Under the pieces are notes generated by a model. It was not told the origin of the DNA. It saw only the letters and a list, made by a program, of their open reading frames with translations, and searched no databases. The position numbers were made by a program, and so were the translations under genes. A DNA stretch of 64,000 nucleotides, from positions 1-64,000 of the forward strand of contig JALFVL010000020.1 of the NCBI GenBank assembly GCA_022787165.1, given 5' to 3'. Positions within the stretch are counted from its first letter, which is position 1. The number at the start of each line of letters is the position of its first letter. Source of the DNA: Clostridiales bacterium. Lineage in GTDB: Bacteria; Bacillota; Clostridia; Christensenellales; Aristaeellaceae. Shown piece by piece: positions 11,220 to 21,391 of this stretch.

Positions 11220-12392
11220 ATGAAGGCTGTCTATATTCCCGTCGGCGCGACCGGCCACGTGCTCGCCTCGCTGCCGATGGTTCGCGCGCTCGTGGCTAGC
11301 GGGACGAGCGTCGTCTATTTCGCCCCTGAGCGCTACCGCGCCGTCGTCGAGCAGACGGGCGCGACGTTTTCTCCGATGCCCGCCGTCGCGGCAGACGGCC
11401 CTGTCGAGGGCGGCGGAGACTTTACCGCCGCGCTGCCGCTCGTCTTTTTGGGCGAGGCAGCCGGCGTCATCGGCACGATCCTCCCCGTGATTGAGGCCTT
11501 CGCGCCGGACGTCATCCTCGCGGACGAGCTGGCGCTCGCGGGCCGGCTGGCGGCAAAGAGGCTGAACCTGCCGCTGGTCATGGTCTTCACCAGCTACGCG
11601 CCCTGCGAAAAGTTCTCCATCTGCCGCTTCTGGCCCAAGACGCCGGACAGCCATCCCGCCCGCGCCGCCGCGGCGCAGCTCGCCGCGCGCTTCACGCGCG
11701 AATACGGCGTGCCTCCGCTTGACCTCTACGCCATCTTCGAGGGAACGGGCGATTTTAACGTCTGTACGCTCACGCGCGCGTTCCAGCCCGAGGGGGACAG
11801 CTTCGGCGACAACTTCTACTTTGCCGGGGCGCAGATCGCCCCGCGCGCATCCGGCGCGGCCTGGCAGCCGCCGCAGGACGGCAAGCCGCTGATCTACACC
11901 TCTCTGGGCTCGCTGTTCAACAACTGGCCGGCTTTTTATGCCATGCTCTTCCCGATTGTGCGCGCGCTTGACGTGCATGTCGTCTGCGCGCTGGGCGACA
12001 CGCTGCGCCCCGAGGCTCTCGGGCCCGTGCCCGAAAACGTGACGCTCCTGCCGTTTGCGCCGCAGCTTCAGATTCTCCCGCATACGGACTGCTTCATCAC
12101 GCATGCCGGGACCGGCAGCGCCATGGAGGCGCTCTACTTCGGCGCGCCCTGCGTCTGCCTGCCGCAGATGGAGGAGCAGCAGCTCACCGCCGCGCGCATG
12201 CTCCATACCGGCATTGCCTGCGCGTCCATTGAGCGCGCGCAGCTCACGCCGCAGCGTCTTGCACAGGCCATCGACACCGCCCTGCACGAGGAGACCTTCC
12301 TCGCCCGCGCGCGGGAGGCCTCCCGCCTTGCGCGCGCGCAGAGCAGCGCCGAGGGCGCCGCGCAGGCCATCCTCCGCTTCATGGGCGGCTGA
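11220..12392 (+). CDS. Family 1 (MGT/YjiC-like) glycosyltransferase
   Basis: MKAVYIPVGATGHVLASLPMVRALVASG..., ITHAGTGSAMEALYFGAPCVCLPQMEEQQ. Confidence 0.8.
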   Translation: MKAVYIPVGATGHVLASLPMVRALVASGTSVVYFAPERYRAVVEQTGATFSPMPAVAADGPVEGGGDFTAALPLVFLGEAAGVIGTILPVIEAFAPDVILADELALAGRLAAKRLNLPLVMVFTSYAPCEKFSICRFWPKTPDSHPARAAAAQLAARFTREYGVPPLDLYAIFEGTGDFNVCTLTRAFQPEGDSFGDNFYFAGAQIAPRASGAAWQPPQDGKPLIYTSLGSLFNNWPAFYAMLFPIVRALDVHVVCALGDTLRPEALGPVPENVTLLPFAPQLQILPHTDCFITHAGTGSAMEALYFGAPCVCLPQMEEQQLTAARMLHTGIACASIERAQLTPQRLAQAIDTALHEETFLARAREASRLARAQSSAEGAAQAILRFMGG

Positions 12393-12500
12393 TCCTGTCT
12401 TTGCGGATCCAACCCACTTCAATCGCAGACTGCTGCGCGTTACATTTCGGATCCCGGCACAAAGGTCGACTATCGTCGCAGAGAGGAGACGTTTTTCCCG

Positions 12501-14315
12501 ATGAAAATTCTGTTTGTCACCAGCGAATGCGCGCCATTCAGCAAATCCGGCGGTCTGGCCGACGTGGCCTTCTCGCTGCCGCCCGCCCTCAAGGCGACGG
12601 GCGACGAAATCGCCATCATCACGCCGCTGTACCAATGCACCCGCGAGAGCCACGGCGACTCGCTGCGCTTTGTCAAATCCGCCACGGTGTGGCTGGGCCA
12701 GCGGCAGCTCGAATGCGGGCTCTACCGCGGCGAGCTGAACGGCGTGACCGTCTGGTTTATCGAAAACGAGCATTTCTTCCACCGTCCGCGCCTGTATGGC
12801 TATGGCGACGATTCGCTGCGCTTCGCGTTCTTCTGCCGCGCCGTGATCAACCTGATGCCCGACCTTGACTTCATGCCCCAGATTCTGCACTGCAACGACT
12901 GGGAGACCGCGCTGGCGATCATCTACCTCAAGAACGACGCCGTCCTGCGCGACGAGTTCAAGCCGATCAAGACCGTTTACACCATCCACAACATCGCCTA
13001 TCAGGGCCAGTTCGGCCGAAAGGAGCTGACGGAGACCTTCGGCCTGCCCGAGGGCTGGTATGACGGCGGCCTGAGCTACGAGTTCGAGGGCCGCCACGAC
13101 ATCAACCTCATGAAGGGCGCGATGCTGATGGCCGACGCCGTCTCGACTGTCTCGCCCACCTACGCCCGCGAGCTGCACTTCCCCTACTTCGCCCACGGCC
13201 TGCAGGGCGTCGTCGACCTGGTCGACGGCAAGCTCTACGGCATCCTCAACGGCATCGACGTGGAGCACTACAACCCCGCGCATGACCCGCTGATCCCCTA
13301 CCACTTCACTGCGGACGACCGTAGCGGCAAGGCCAAATGCAAGCGTGAGATTCAGCGCCTCTTCGGCCTGTCGCAGGAGCCGGAATGGCCGCTGCTGGCC
13401 TCGGTCGCGCGTCTGGTCGAGCAGAAGGGCATCGAGCTCATCCGCCAGATTCTGCCCAAGCTGATGGACATGGGCGTCCAGCTCATCGTCTTTGGCCAGG
13501 GCGACCCGCAGTATATCGATTATTTCAACTGGGCGAAGGAGAACTGGCCGGGCCAGCTCGGCTTCTCCAGCGACTATAACGAGCCAATGGCCAGCGCGAT
13601 CTTCGCCGGCGCGGACATGTATCTCATGCCCTCGCGCTTTGAGCCCTGCGGCCTCTCTCAGATGATGGCGATGCGCTACGGCACCGTCCCGATCGTCCAT
13701 GAGACGGGCGGCCTCAAGGACTCCGTGCGCGCCTACAAGGACTTTGACGGCATCGGCGACGGCTTCGCCTTCGCGGATTATCAGGCCAAGGCGCTGCTGC
13801 TGGCCATCTCCGAGGCGGTCAAGCTCTACTTTGCCGACGAGGCGATGTTTGACAAGCTGCGCAGGCGCTGCATGACCAAGGACTTCTCCTGGAACAAGAG
13901 TGCCGAGCAGTACAACCGCATGTACGACGAAATCGCGGGCGACGGCGCGGGCGAGGCCATCACCTTCCAGGAGGCCTTTGATCAGCTCCGGCACGCATAC
14001 GAGAAGAACGACACCGAGAACAAGATTCGCCACGCCGCCGAGGTGCGCACCTCGTTCCATCGCGTCGTGCAGATCGAGATCGTCGGCCGCGGCGCGGGCT
14101 TCTTCCACGTCGAATTTGCGGACGGCAGCATCCACATCCGCCCGACGCCGCGTCCTGACGCGGAGGCCTTCGTCTCCTGCTCGTTTGACAACCTGCTGGC
14201 GATGGCGCGCGGCTTCGTGACCACGGACAAGCTCTTCCTCAGCGGCCAGCTGCACATCGAGGGCAACCTCTCCAAGGGCTTCGAAATCCGCAACCTGCTC
14301 ACGCCGACAAAGTGA
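12501..14315 (+). CDS. glgA: Glycogen synthase GlgA with C-terminal SCP2-like domain
   Basis: MKILFVTSECAPFSKSGGLADVAFSLP... GT5 signature; extra ~120 aa ending LFLSGQLHIEGNLSKGFEIRNLL resembles SCP2. Confidence 0.9.
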   Translation: MKILFVTSECAPFSKSGGLADVAFSLPPALKATGDEIAIITPLYQCTRESHGDSLRFVKSATVWLGQRQLECGLYRGELNGVTVWFIENEHFFHRPRLYGYGDDSLRFAFFCRAVINLMPDLDFMPQILHCNDWETALAIIYLKNDAVLRDEFKPIKTVYTIHNIAYQGQFGRKELTETFGLPEGWYDGGLSYEFEGRHDINLMKGAMLMADAVSTVSPTYARELHFPYFAHGLQGVVDLVDGKLYGILNGIDVEHYNPAHDPLIPYHFTADDRSGKAKCKREIQRLFGLSQEPEWPLLASVARLVEQKGIELIRQILPKLMDMGVQLIVFGQGDPQYIDYFNWAKENWPGQLGFSSDYNEPMASAIFAGADMYLMPSRFEPCGLSQMMAMRYGTVPIVHETGGLKDSVRAYKDFDGIGDGFAFADYQAKALLLAISEAVKLYFADEAMFDKLRRRCMTKDFSWNKSAEQYNRMYDEIAGDGAGEAITFQEAFDQLRHAYEKNDTENKIRHAAEVRTSFHRVVQIEIVGRGAGFFHVEFADGSIHIRPTPRPDAEAFVSCSFDNLLAMARGFVTTDKLFLSGQLHIEGNLSKGFEIRNLLTPTK

Positions 14316-14481
14316 GGCCTTCCGCAGAATGCACAAGATTCGGCGCAAAAGTCAGACAATCTGGAATATTGGTCTGATGACTTGATTTCATCCCGTATAT
14401 CGTGTATAATGATAAAAGGAAAATGAGGCAGCGCGGGGATTTCTTCGCATGCTCTCAAAATAAATATAGGAGTGATTGACA

Positions 14482-15510
14482 ATGGCGCGTATTGTTACCC
14501 TCGGCGAAATCATGCTCCGTCTGAAGAGCCCGGCGCTGGAGCGCTTCTTCCAGAGCCCGTCCCTCGAGGCCACCTTTGGCGGCGGCGAAGCCAACGTGGC
14601 TGTCTCTCTGGCGAACTACGGCATGGATGCGGCGTTCGTGACCGCTCTGCCGAACAACGCGATCGGCGAGGCCTGCCTGCGCGACGTGCGCAGCTTTGGC
14701 GTCGACGTCTCCAATATCAAGATGGTCGATGGCCGCATGGGCATCTACTTCCTGGAGACCGGCTCCAACCAGCGTCCGTCCAAGGTCGTCTATGACCGCG
14801 CGGATTCCTGCATCGCCAAGGCTCCGGTCGATCTCTTCGACTGGAAGAAGATCTTTGACGGCGCGACCTGGTTCCACATCACCGGCATCACCCCGGCGAT
14901 CTCCCAGAGCGCGGCCGACCTCTCCCTGGCGGCCTGCAAGGCGGCCAAGGAGATGGGCCTGACCGTTTCCTGCGACCTCAACTACCGCAAGAACCTGTGG
15001 AAGTACGGCAAGGAAGCCAAGGAAGTGATGAGCGAGCTGACCAAGTTCGTCGACGTCGCCATCGCCAACGAGGAGGACTTCCAGAAGTCCCTGGGCATCA
15101 GCGCCAAGAGCGACGTGGAGAGCGGCGAGCTCGACCGCGACGTCTACAAGACCATCGCCCAGACCGCGATGGATCTGTATCCGAACCTCAAGACCGTCGC
15201 CATCACCCTGCGCGAGTCCAAGAGCGCGGATACCAACTACTGGGCAGCCTGCATCTACGACGGCAAGGAGTTCTATGTCTCCCGCAAGTACGCGATCACC
15301 GATATCGTCGACCGCGTCGGCGGCGGCGACTCCTTCGGCGGCGGCCTGATCTACGGCCTGAACACCTACAAGACCCAGGCTGAGGCGCTGGAGTTCGCGG
15401 TTGCGGCTTCCTGCCTCAAGCACACCATCTCCGGCGACTTCAACCGCGTGACCGTCAAGGAAGTCGAGTCCCTGATGAAGGGCTCCGGCTCCGGCCGCGT
15501 CGAGCGCTGA
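14482..15510 (+). CDS. kdgK: PfkB-family sugar kinase, likely 2-keto-3-deoxygluconate kinase
   Basis: [17 protein letters not shown]...[31 protein letters not shown]. Confidence 0.82.
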   Translation: MARIVTLGEIMLRLKSPALERFFQSPSLEATFGGGEANVAVSLANYGMDAAFVTALPNNAIGEACLRDVRSFGVDVSNIKMVDGRMGIYFLETGSNQRPSKVVYDRADSCIAKAPVDLFDWKKIFDGATWFHITGITPAISQSAADLSLAACKAAKEMGLTVSCDLNYRKNLWKYGKEAKEVMSELTKFVDVAIANEEDFQKSLGISAKSDVESGELDRDVYKTIAQTAMDLYPNLKTVAITLRESKSADTNYWAACIYDGKEFYVSRKYAITDIVDRVGGGDSFGGGLIYGLNTYKTQAEALEFAVAASCLKHTISGDFNRVTVKEVESLMKGSGSGRVER

Positions 15511-15531
15511 TTGAGAGCATTCACACAAACG

Positions 15532-15557
15532 ACGCCCGGCTTCGGCCGGGCGTTTTT
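15532..15557 (+). terminator. Rho-independent terminator
   Basis: CGCCCGGC-TTCG-GCCGGGCG-TTTTTTT. Confidence 0.95.
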
Positions 15558-15563
15558 TTCATC

Positions 15564-15612
15564 TTGACAGCTAATGGTCATTAGCGTATAATACGGCTAA
15601 CATACATTAGCC
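15564..15612 (+). promoter_or_regulatory. Consensus promoter with two TetR-type operators
   Basis: TTGACA-17-TATAAT; GCTAATG-GT-CATTAGC in the spacer and GGCTAA-N6-TTAGCC just downstream. Confidence 0.88.
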
Positions 15613-15627
15613 AGGAGGCAGGCTTTC

Positions 15628-16284
15628 ATGAACACCCGGGAAAAAATCCTGCTCGCCGCGCTTCGCCTGTTTTCCCAGCGCGGCTATGACGCGGTCAGCG
15701 TCGAGCAGATCGCGCAGGCCGTGGGCATCAAGGCGCCCTCGCTGTACAAGCACTTTCAAAGCAAGCAGGCCATCTTCGACGCCATTCTCGCGGAGACGGC
15801 GCAGCGCTACGCCGCCTTCACCGATGGGATCTCCGTCCACACGGGCACCCCGCAGGAAGACAGCCAGACCTTTGCCCGGCTCACCGCCGATGTGCTGGTG
15901 GAGAAGATGCGCGCGCTGGTCGCCTACTCGCTGCACGACGAATTTGTCAGCCAGCTCAGGCGGATGCTGACCCTCGAGCAGTTCCGCTCGCCAGAGCTCT
16001 CCGCGCTCTGCTCGCAGCGCTGCGTCACCCAGCTGTGCGACTATCATACGGCGCTCTTTGCCCGCCTGATGGATGCCGGCTTTCTGCGCCGCGAGGATCC
16101 CGCCGTGCTGGCCATGCTCTACGACGCGCCGGTGCTCGTCGCACTGGGCGAGTGCGACCGCCATCCCGAGCGCGAGGCGGAGCTGACCCTTCAGCTCGAG
16201 GCGCATGTGCGCCTGTTCCACAGAACGTTTGCTGCCCCGGCGCAGGAGCGCACCGGGGCAGCAGAAAGGGAGGATATTCCATGA
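15628..16284 (+). CDS. TetR/AcrR-family transcriptional regulator
   Basis: MNTREKILLAALRLFSQRGYDAVSVEQIAQAVGIKAPSLYKHFQSKQAIFD. Confidence 0.92.
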   Translation: MNTREKILLAALRLFSQRGYDAVSVEQIAQAVGIKAPSLYKHFQSKQAIFDAILAETAQRYAAFTDGISVHTGTPQEDSQTFARLTADVLVEKMRALVAYSLHDEFVSQLRRMLTLEQFRSPELSALCSQRCVTQLCDYHTALFARLMDAGFLRREDPAVLAMLYDAPVLVALGECDRHPEREAELTLQLEAHVRLFHRTFAAPAQERTGAAEREDIP

Positions 16285-16805
16285 TTTCAGCCATCGTCTA
16301 CACTTCCGGCACCGGCGCCGCCGCGCAGTATGCGCAGCTGCTCGCCGGGCAGACCCATCTGCCCGTTTACTCACTCAGGGACGCGCGCAGCGCGCTCGCG
16401 GACGGCGCAGAGATCCTCTATCTCGGCTGGGTGATGGCCGGCAGCGTGAAGGGCTATGCCGATGCCGCCAGGCGCTATCGCGTCCGCATGGTCTGCGCCG
16501 TGGGCATGGCCGCCACGGGCACGCAGCTCTCTGAGGTGCGCAAGGCCTCCTCCATCCCGGAGGAGACGGCGCTGTTCACCCTCCAGGGCGGCTTTCACCC
16601 GGAGAAGCTGAACGCAGGATACCGGCTCATGATGCGCATGATGCGCGGTGTCCTCATCCGGCAGATCGCAGAAAAGCCGGAGCGCACGCCTGCGGACGAG
16701 GACATGCTCGACCTGCTCAGGCACGGCGGGGACCGCGTCAGCGAGGCGAACCTCGCGCAGCCGCTCGCCTGGCTCGCCGCGCAGGAAAAGCAACGGCAGG
16801 CATGA
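16281..16805 (+). CDS. Flavodoxin-domain protein
   Basis: MISAIVYTSGTGAAAQYAQLLAGQT...; 4-bp overlap with the tetR gene. Confidence 0.7.
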   Translation: MISAIVYTSGTGAAAQYAQLLAGQTHLPVYSLRDARSALADGAEILYLGWVMAGSVKGYADAARRYRVRMVCAVGMAATGTQLSEVRKASSIPEETALFTLQGGFHPEKLNAGYRLMMRMMRGVLIRQIAEKPERTPADEDMLDLLRHGGDRVSEANLAQPLAWLAAQEKQRQA

Positions 16806-16861
16806 TGATCTCGCATCCTTGTCAAGACGCGGCCAACGGGCAAATCCGCATCGCTTTCAGC

Positions 16862-17323
16862 TCATTTGTTGTTGGATGTTTCCAACTCCAAAAGAGCTTT
16901 TTTCATTTCCAGTCCGCCGCCGTAGCCGACAAGACTCCCGCCTGCCCCGATGACGCGGTGGCAGGGAATGGCAAGAAAGATGGGGTTTGCGCGGTTGGCC
17001 ATACCGACCGCGCGACAGGCTCCGGGGTGCCCGATGGCTTTCGCGACGTCCTTATAGCTGCGCGTCTCGCCGTAGGGAATCTCCCGCAGCGCAGCCCACA
17101 CCTTTTCCTGAAAGGGCGTTCCATGCAGCCGGTATGGAAAATCAAATGCCCTGCGCGTTCCGGCAAAGTATTCGTCCAGCTGCCGAAACACCAGCCCTGT
17201 CAGCTCGTTCGGCGCGTCGGCTTTTGCGTCCGCGCCGGCGTTTTTCAGCGCCGTGACCGCGCCGTCCTCCCAATCCAGCCGGAGGTCGCCCACCGGCGAA
17301 GGATAAATTGCGGTTCCCTTCAT
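16862..17323 (-). CDS. ogt: Methylated-DNA--protein-cysteine methyltransferase
   Basis: MKGTAIYPSPVGDLRL...; IPCHRVIGAGGSLVGYGGGLEMKKALLELE. Confidence 0.93.
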   Translation of the reverse strand: MKGTAIYPSPVGDLRLDWEDGAVTALKNAGADAKADAPNELTGLVFRQLDEYFAGTRRAFDFPYRLHGTPFQEKVWAALREIPYGETRSYKDVAKAIGHPGACRAVGMANRANPIFLAIPCHRVIGAGGSLVGYGGGLEMKKALLELETSNNK

Positions 17324-17399
17324 GGCGCCCGATGCTCCTTTCGATCCGCCGCGCCGGTCATCCTGTTCCGTGTTGCCGTCAGCATTTCTTTTGACGCGC

Positions 17400-18434
17400 T
17401 CAGAACTCGGAGATGATCTCCGTCCAGATCTGGTCGTAGAGCTTCGTGTCGTCGCCGAGGTACTTAAAGACCTCGCACTTGTCCAGCACCTCCTGCGGCG
17501 GGTTGTTGACCGGGGAGGCGTTGTATTCCTCCGCGCCGAGCAGCTCGATGGCCGCGGTGTTGGGGATCGCGTAGCCGACATACTCGTAGTTCATCGCGGC
17601 GATATCCGCGCGGCAGAGGAAGTCGATGAATTTCTCCGCGCCGGAGACGTTCTTCGCGTTCGCCGGGATGCAGATGGAATCGTAGAAGATGTTGCTGCCC
17701 TCCTGCGGGACGACGTAATCGAGCACCTCGTTCTCGTCCATGCAGAAGGTCGCGTCGCCGCTCCAGACAAGCGCGACTGCCGCCTCGCCGCCGATCATCT
17801 TGTCCTTGACCTCATCGACGACGTAGGCCAGCACCATCGGCTTCTGCTCGATGAGCAGGTTCTTCGCGTCCTCCAGATCCGCCGGGTCGACGGAGTTGAG
17901 GTCGTGGCCGCACATCACCAGCGCGATGGCGATGGTGTCGCGCGGGGAGTTGAGCATCAGCATGTCCATATAGTAGGTATCATCCATGAGCGTCGCCCAG
18001 CTGGTGGGCGCCTCCTCGACCATCTCCGTGTTGTAGAGGATGCCCATCGTGCCCCAGGTGTAGGGGACGGAATAGGCCATTTCGGGGTCGTAGTCCTCAT
18101 GCAGGAAGCGCTCGTCGATGTTGGCGATGTTGGGGATGTTCTCCCAGTTGATCTTCTGAAGCAGGTTCTCCTGGATCATGCGCTCGATCATGTAGTCGCT
18201 GGGGAAGATGACGTCATAGCTCGAACCGCCCATCGCGATTTTGGCATACATGTCCTCGTTGGTCTCGAAGGTCTCGTAGATGACCTTGATGCCGGTCTCC
18301 TCCTCAAACAGGTCGAGAACCTCGGGCTCGATGTAGTCGCCCCAGTTGTAGACGGAGAGGGTCTCCTGCGCCAGCGCAAGCAGCGGGCAGCAGACAAGGG
18401 CCAGGGCGGCAAGCGCCAGAATCGTTTTTTTCAT
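17400..18434 (-). CDS. potD: Spermidine/putrescine ABC transporter substrate-binding protein
   Basis: Signal peptide; LSVYNWGDYIEPEVLDLFEEETGIKVIYETFETNEDMYAK. Confidence 0.93.
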   Translation of the reverse strand: MKKTILALAALALVCCPLLALAQETLSVYNWGDYIEPEVLDLFEEETGIKVIYETFETNEDMYAKIAMGGSSYDVIFPSDYMIERMIQENLLQKINWENIPNIANIDERFLHEDYDPEMAYSVPYTWGTMGILYNTEMVEEAPTSWATLMDDTYYMDMLMLNSPRDTIAIALVMCGHDLNSVDPADLEDAKNLLIEQKPMVLAYVVDEVKDKMIGGEAAVALVWSGDATFCMDENEVLDYVVPQEGSNIFYDSICIPANAKNVSGAEKFIDFLCRADIAAMNYEYVGYAIPNTAAIELLGAEEYNASPVNNPPQEVLDKCEVFKYLGDDTKLYDQIWTEIISEF

Positions 18435-18478
18435 GTCTCAATCCTCCGGTTTCTGTTTGTGATGGTGAGAAGCGGGTG

Positions 18479-19285
18479 TCAGTAGGGGATGCGCACCTGC
18501 TCCACCTTCCTGTCGTTGCGGCCATCCTTCCTGAAATCGCGAAGGTTGAGGCCGATGAGCAGGAAGAAGACGCAGGCGAAGATGATCGTCGAAAGCGCAT
18601 TGATCTTGGGGGAGATGCCGCGCTTGGCCATCGTGTAAATGGTGATGGAGAGGTTGCTCACGCCGGAGCCCGTCGTGAAGAAGCTGACGACAAAGTCGTC
18701 GATGGACATCGTCAGCGCCATGATGAAGCCGGAGAAGACGCCCGGCATGATGTCCGGCAGGATCACGCGCAGGAAGCCCTGCAGCGGGGTCGCGCCCAGG
18801 TCCTGCGCCGCCTCGGCGAGGTTCGGGTCGAGCTGGCGCAGCTTGGGCAGCACGCTGAGCACGACGTAGGGCACGCAGAAGGCGACATGCGAGAGCAGCA
18901 GCGTCAGATAGCCAAGCTGGATGCGCGCCATCGCGAAGAGCAGCATCAGCGAGACGCCGGTGACAACCTCCGAGTTGAGCATCGGCAGATTGACGACGGA
19001 CAAGAGCATATGGCGCGGCCGCTTGTGGATCTGAAACAGCGCGATCGCGCCGACGGTGCCCAGCACGGTCGAGATCAGCGCGGCGAGCAGGCCGACGGAG
19101 AGCGTCGTCCCCAGCGCGGACATGATCGCCTTGTCGGTGAAGAGCTCCTTGTACCAGCGCAGCGTGAAGCCGCCCCAGTTGGCGCGGGACTTGCTGTCGT
19201 TGAAGGAATAGAGAATCAGCAGGACGATCGGCGCGTAGAGGAACGCCATGATCAGGGCGATGTACGCCTTTCTGAGCTTTTTCAT
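18479..19285 (-). CDS. potC: Spermidine/putrescine ABC transporter permease
   Basis: BPD permease, LILYSFNDSKS...; adjacent to potB. Confidence 0.92.
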   Translation of the reverse strand: MKKLRKAYIALIMAFLYAPIVLLILYSFNDSKSRANWGGFTLRWYKELFTDKAIMSALGTTLSVGLLAALISTVLGTVGAIALFQIHKRPRHMLLSVVNLPMLNSEVVTGVSLMLLFAMARIQLGYLTLLLSHVAFCVPYVVLSVLPKLRQLDPNLAEAAQDLGATPLQGFLRVILPDIMPGVFSGFIMALTMSIDDFVVSFFTTGSGVSNLSITIYTMAKRGISPKINALSTIIFACVFFLLIGLNLRDFRKDGRNDRKVEQVRIPY

Positions 19286-20250
19286 CAGAGAATGCGCACC
19301 TCCTTCACCGGCTCCTCCTCCTTGTCGATGCGATTGAGCGTGCCCATGAACGCGAGGACGACGACCATCACCAGCAGCGAGAGCGTCGAGCCGAAGTGCC
19401 AGTCGCTCGATTTGCCAAACTGGTTCTGGATAATATCGCCGATGAGCGGCACCTTGCCGCCGCCCATGAGCTGGCTGATGACGAACGTCGTGACCGCCGG
19501 CACGAAGACCATCGTCACGCCCTCCAGCACGCCCGGCAGCGAATAGGGCAGCGTCACGCGCAGGAAGCTCTTGCGCGGGCTCGCGCCCAAATCCGCCGCG
19601 GCCTCCAGCAGGCTGCGATCGATCTTCTCGATCACGGTGTAGATGGGCATGATCATGAAGCTCAGATAGTTGTAGACCATGCCCAGGACAACGGCCTTCT
19701 CGTTGTAGAGGAAGATGATCTTCTTGCCCACGCCCATCTGCGTGAGCAATTCGTCAAACGCGGGAAACGCCTCGCGCAGCGACGTGATCCAGCTGTTGAG
19801 GATGCCGGAATTCTCCAGGATCGACATCCAGGAATAGGTGCGCAGCAGGAAGTTCATCCACATCGGCAGGATGATCAGCATGAGCCACAGGCCCGGGCGC
19901 CTGAAGTCCTTGCCGCTGAGGATGAGCGCGACGGGATAACCCAGCAGCAGGCAGATCAGCGTCGTGATGACGGCGATCTTGAGCGAGCGCAGCAGGAGCT
20001 TTAAGTAGGTCGGCTCGAGCATGCGCCGGAAATTGGCGATGGAGACGGTCGTGCGCTTCTGCGGACGCTCCGTGGTGACCGTACCATCCTCAAGCTCGAA
20101 GGCCGCCCTGCCGTCCTCCAGCGTGATTTCGGTATAGGGGATCGATTCCTCGACCGTCACGCCGTACCAGACGATCAGCAGCAGCGGCACGACGATGAAG
20201 ATCGCGGCCCAGAGCACAAACGGCACGAGCAGCGCCTTGTTCTTCTTCAT
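19285..20250 (-). CDS. potB: Spermidine/putrescine ABC transporter permease
   Basis: BPD permease adjacent to potA and potC. Confidence 0.92.
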   Translation of the reverse strand: MKKNKALLVPFVLWAAIFIVVPLLLIVWYGVTVEESIPYTEITLEDGRAAFELEDGTVTTERPQKRTTVSIANFRRMLEPTYLKLLLRSLKIAVITTLICLLLGYPVALILSGKDFRRPGLWLMLIILPMWMNFLLRTYSWMSILENSGILNSWITSLREAFPAFDELLTQMGVGKKIIFLYNEKAVVLGMVYNYLSFMIMPIYTVIEKIDRSLLEAAADLGASPRKSFLRVTLPYSLPGVLEGVTMVFVPAVTTFVISQLMGGGKVPLIGDIIQNQFGKSSDWHFGSTLSLLVMVVVLAFMGTLNRIDKEEEPVKEVRIL

Positions 20251-20262
20251 GGCGGCGCCTCC

Positions 20263-21360
20263 TTATTTTGCGCGGTCGGCGTGCTTTTGGAGCACGTCTG
20301 CCGAGCAGTCGCTCTTGTGCATGACCTGGATGTCCTCCGGCGCGACGGTCAGCTTGACCGGCGTGCCGACGCTGCGCGCGTGCGTCGAATGCACGAGCAG
20401 CACACTCTCGCCCACGCGCACCTTCATCTCATAGTGGACGCCCTTGAAGAGCAGGGACTCGACGACGCCCTGCGGCACGCCCGTGACCGGATCGTCGGCC
20501 GGCTTGAGCTTGACGTCCTCCGGGCGCAGGACGATGTCGACCTCGGCGTTCTCGCCGAAGCCGCTGTCCACGCAGCGGAAATCGCAGCCCAGGAAGCGCA
20601 CGAGGCCGTCCCGGATCATCGTGCCGCTCAGGATGTCGCTGTCGCCGATGAAGTCCGCGACGAAGGCGTTCTGCGGCTCGTTGTAGATGTCCTCCGGCGT
20701 GCCGAGCTGAAGGATTTCGCCCGCGCGCATGACGGCGATGCGGTCGCTCATGGTGAGCGCCTCCTCCTGGTCGTGCGTGACGAAGATGAAGGTGATGCCG
20801 CTCTCGCGCTGGATGCGCTTGAGCTCCAGCTGCATCTCGCGGCGCAGCTTGAGGTCGAGCGCGCCCAGCGGCTCATCCAGCAGCAGCACATCCGGCTTGT
20901 TGATCAGCGCGCGCGCGATGGCGACGCGCTGCTGCTGGCCGCCCGAGAGGCTGGCGATCTTGCGCTTTTCAAAGCCCGCCAGGCCGACGAGCGCGAGCAT
21001 GCGGCTGACCTCCCCGGCGGTCTTCTTCCTGTCCTCCCCGCGCAGGTCGGGGCCAAAGGCGACGTTCTGCGCGACGTTGAGGTGCGGGAAGAGCGCATAG
21101 CGCTGGAAGACCGTGTTGATCGCGCGCTTGTAGGGCGGCAGGGGGATGATGTTCTGCCCCTTGTAAAGAATCTCGCCGCTGGTCGGCTTTTCAAAGCCGC
21201 CGATGCAGCGCAGCAGCGTCGTCTTGCCGCAGCCGGACGGGCCCAGCAGCGTCACAAACTCGTTTTGACCGATGTCAAGGCTCACGCCGCCCAGCGCGGT
21301 GAAGCCGTCGTCCTGAAAGACGACCTTCACGTCGCGGATCGAAAGGATCACGTTGTCCAT
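20263..21360 (-). CDS. potA: Spermidine/putrescine ABC transporter ATPase
   Basis: Walker [26 protein letters not shown]-terminal TOBE domain. Confidence 0.94.
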   Translation of the reverse strand: MDNVILSIRDVKVVFQDDGFTALGGVSLDIGQNEFVTLLGPSGCGKTTLLRCIGGFEKPTSGEILYKGQNIIPLPPYKRAINTVFQRYALFPHLNVAQNVAFGPDLRGEDRKKTAGEVSRMLALVGLAGFEKRKIASLSGGQQQRVAIARALINKPDVLLLDEPLGALDLKLRREMQLELKRIQRESGITFIFVTHDQEEALTMSDRIAVMRAGEILQLGTPEDIYNEPQNAFVADFIGDSDILSGTMIRDGLVRFLGCDFRCVDSGFGENAEVDIVLRPEDVKLKPADDPVTGVPQGVVESLLFKGVHYEMKVRVGESVLLVHSTHARSVGTPVKLTVAPEDIQVMHKSDCSADVLQKHADRAK

Positions 21361-21391
21361 GCTCAATTCCTCCAAGGCCTGAATAGTGATA

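Noticed and set aside
10995-14348. 1117-aa minus-strand ORF antisense to the glycosyltransferase and glgA
   Set aside because: High-GC artefact: low-complexity Arg/Ala/Gly/Leu composition, no recognisable domain, and the plus strand encodes clear enzymes.
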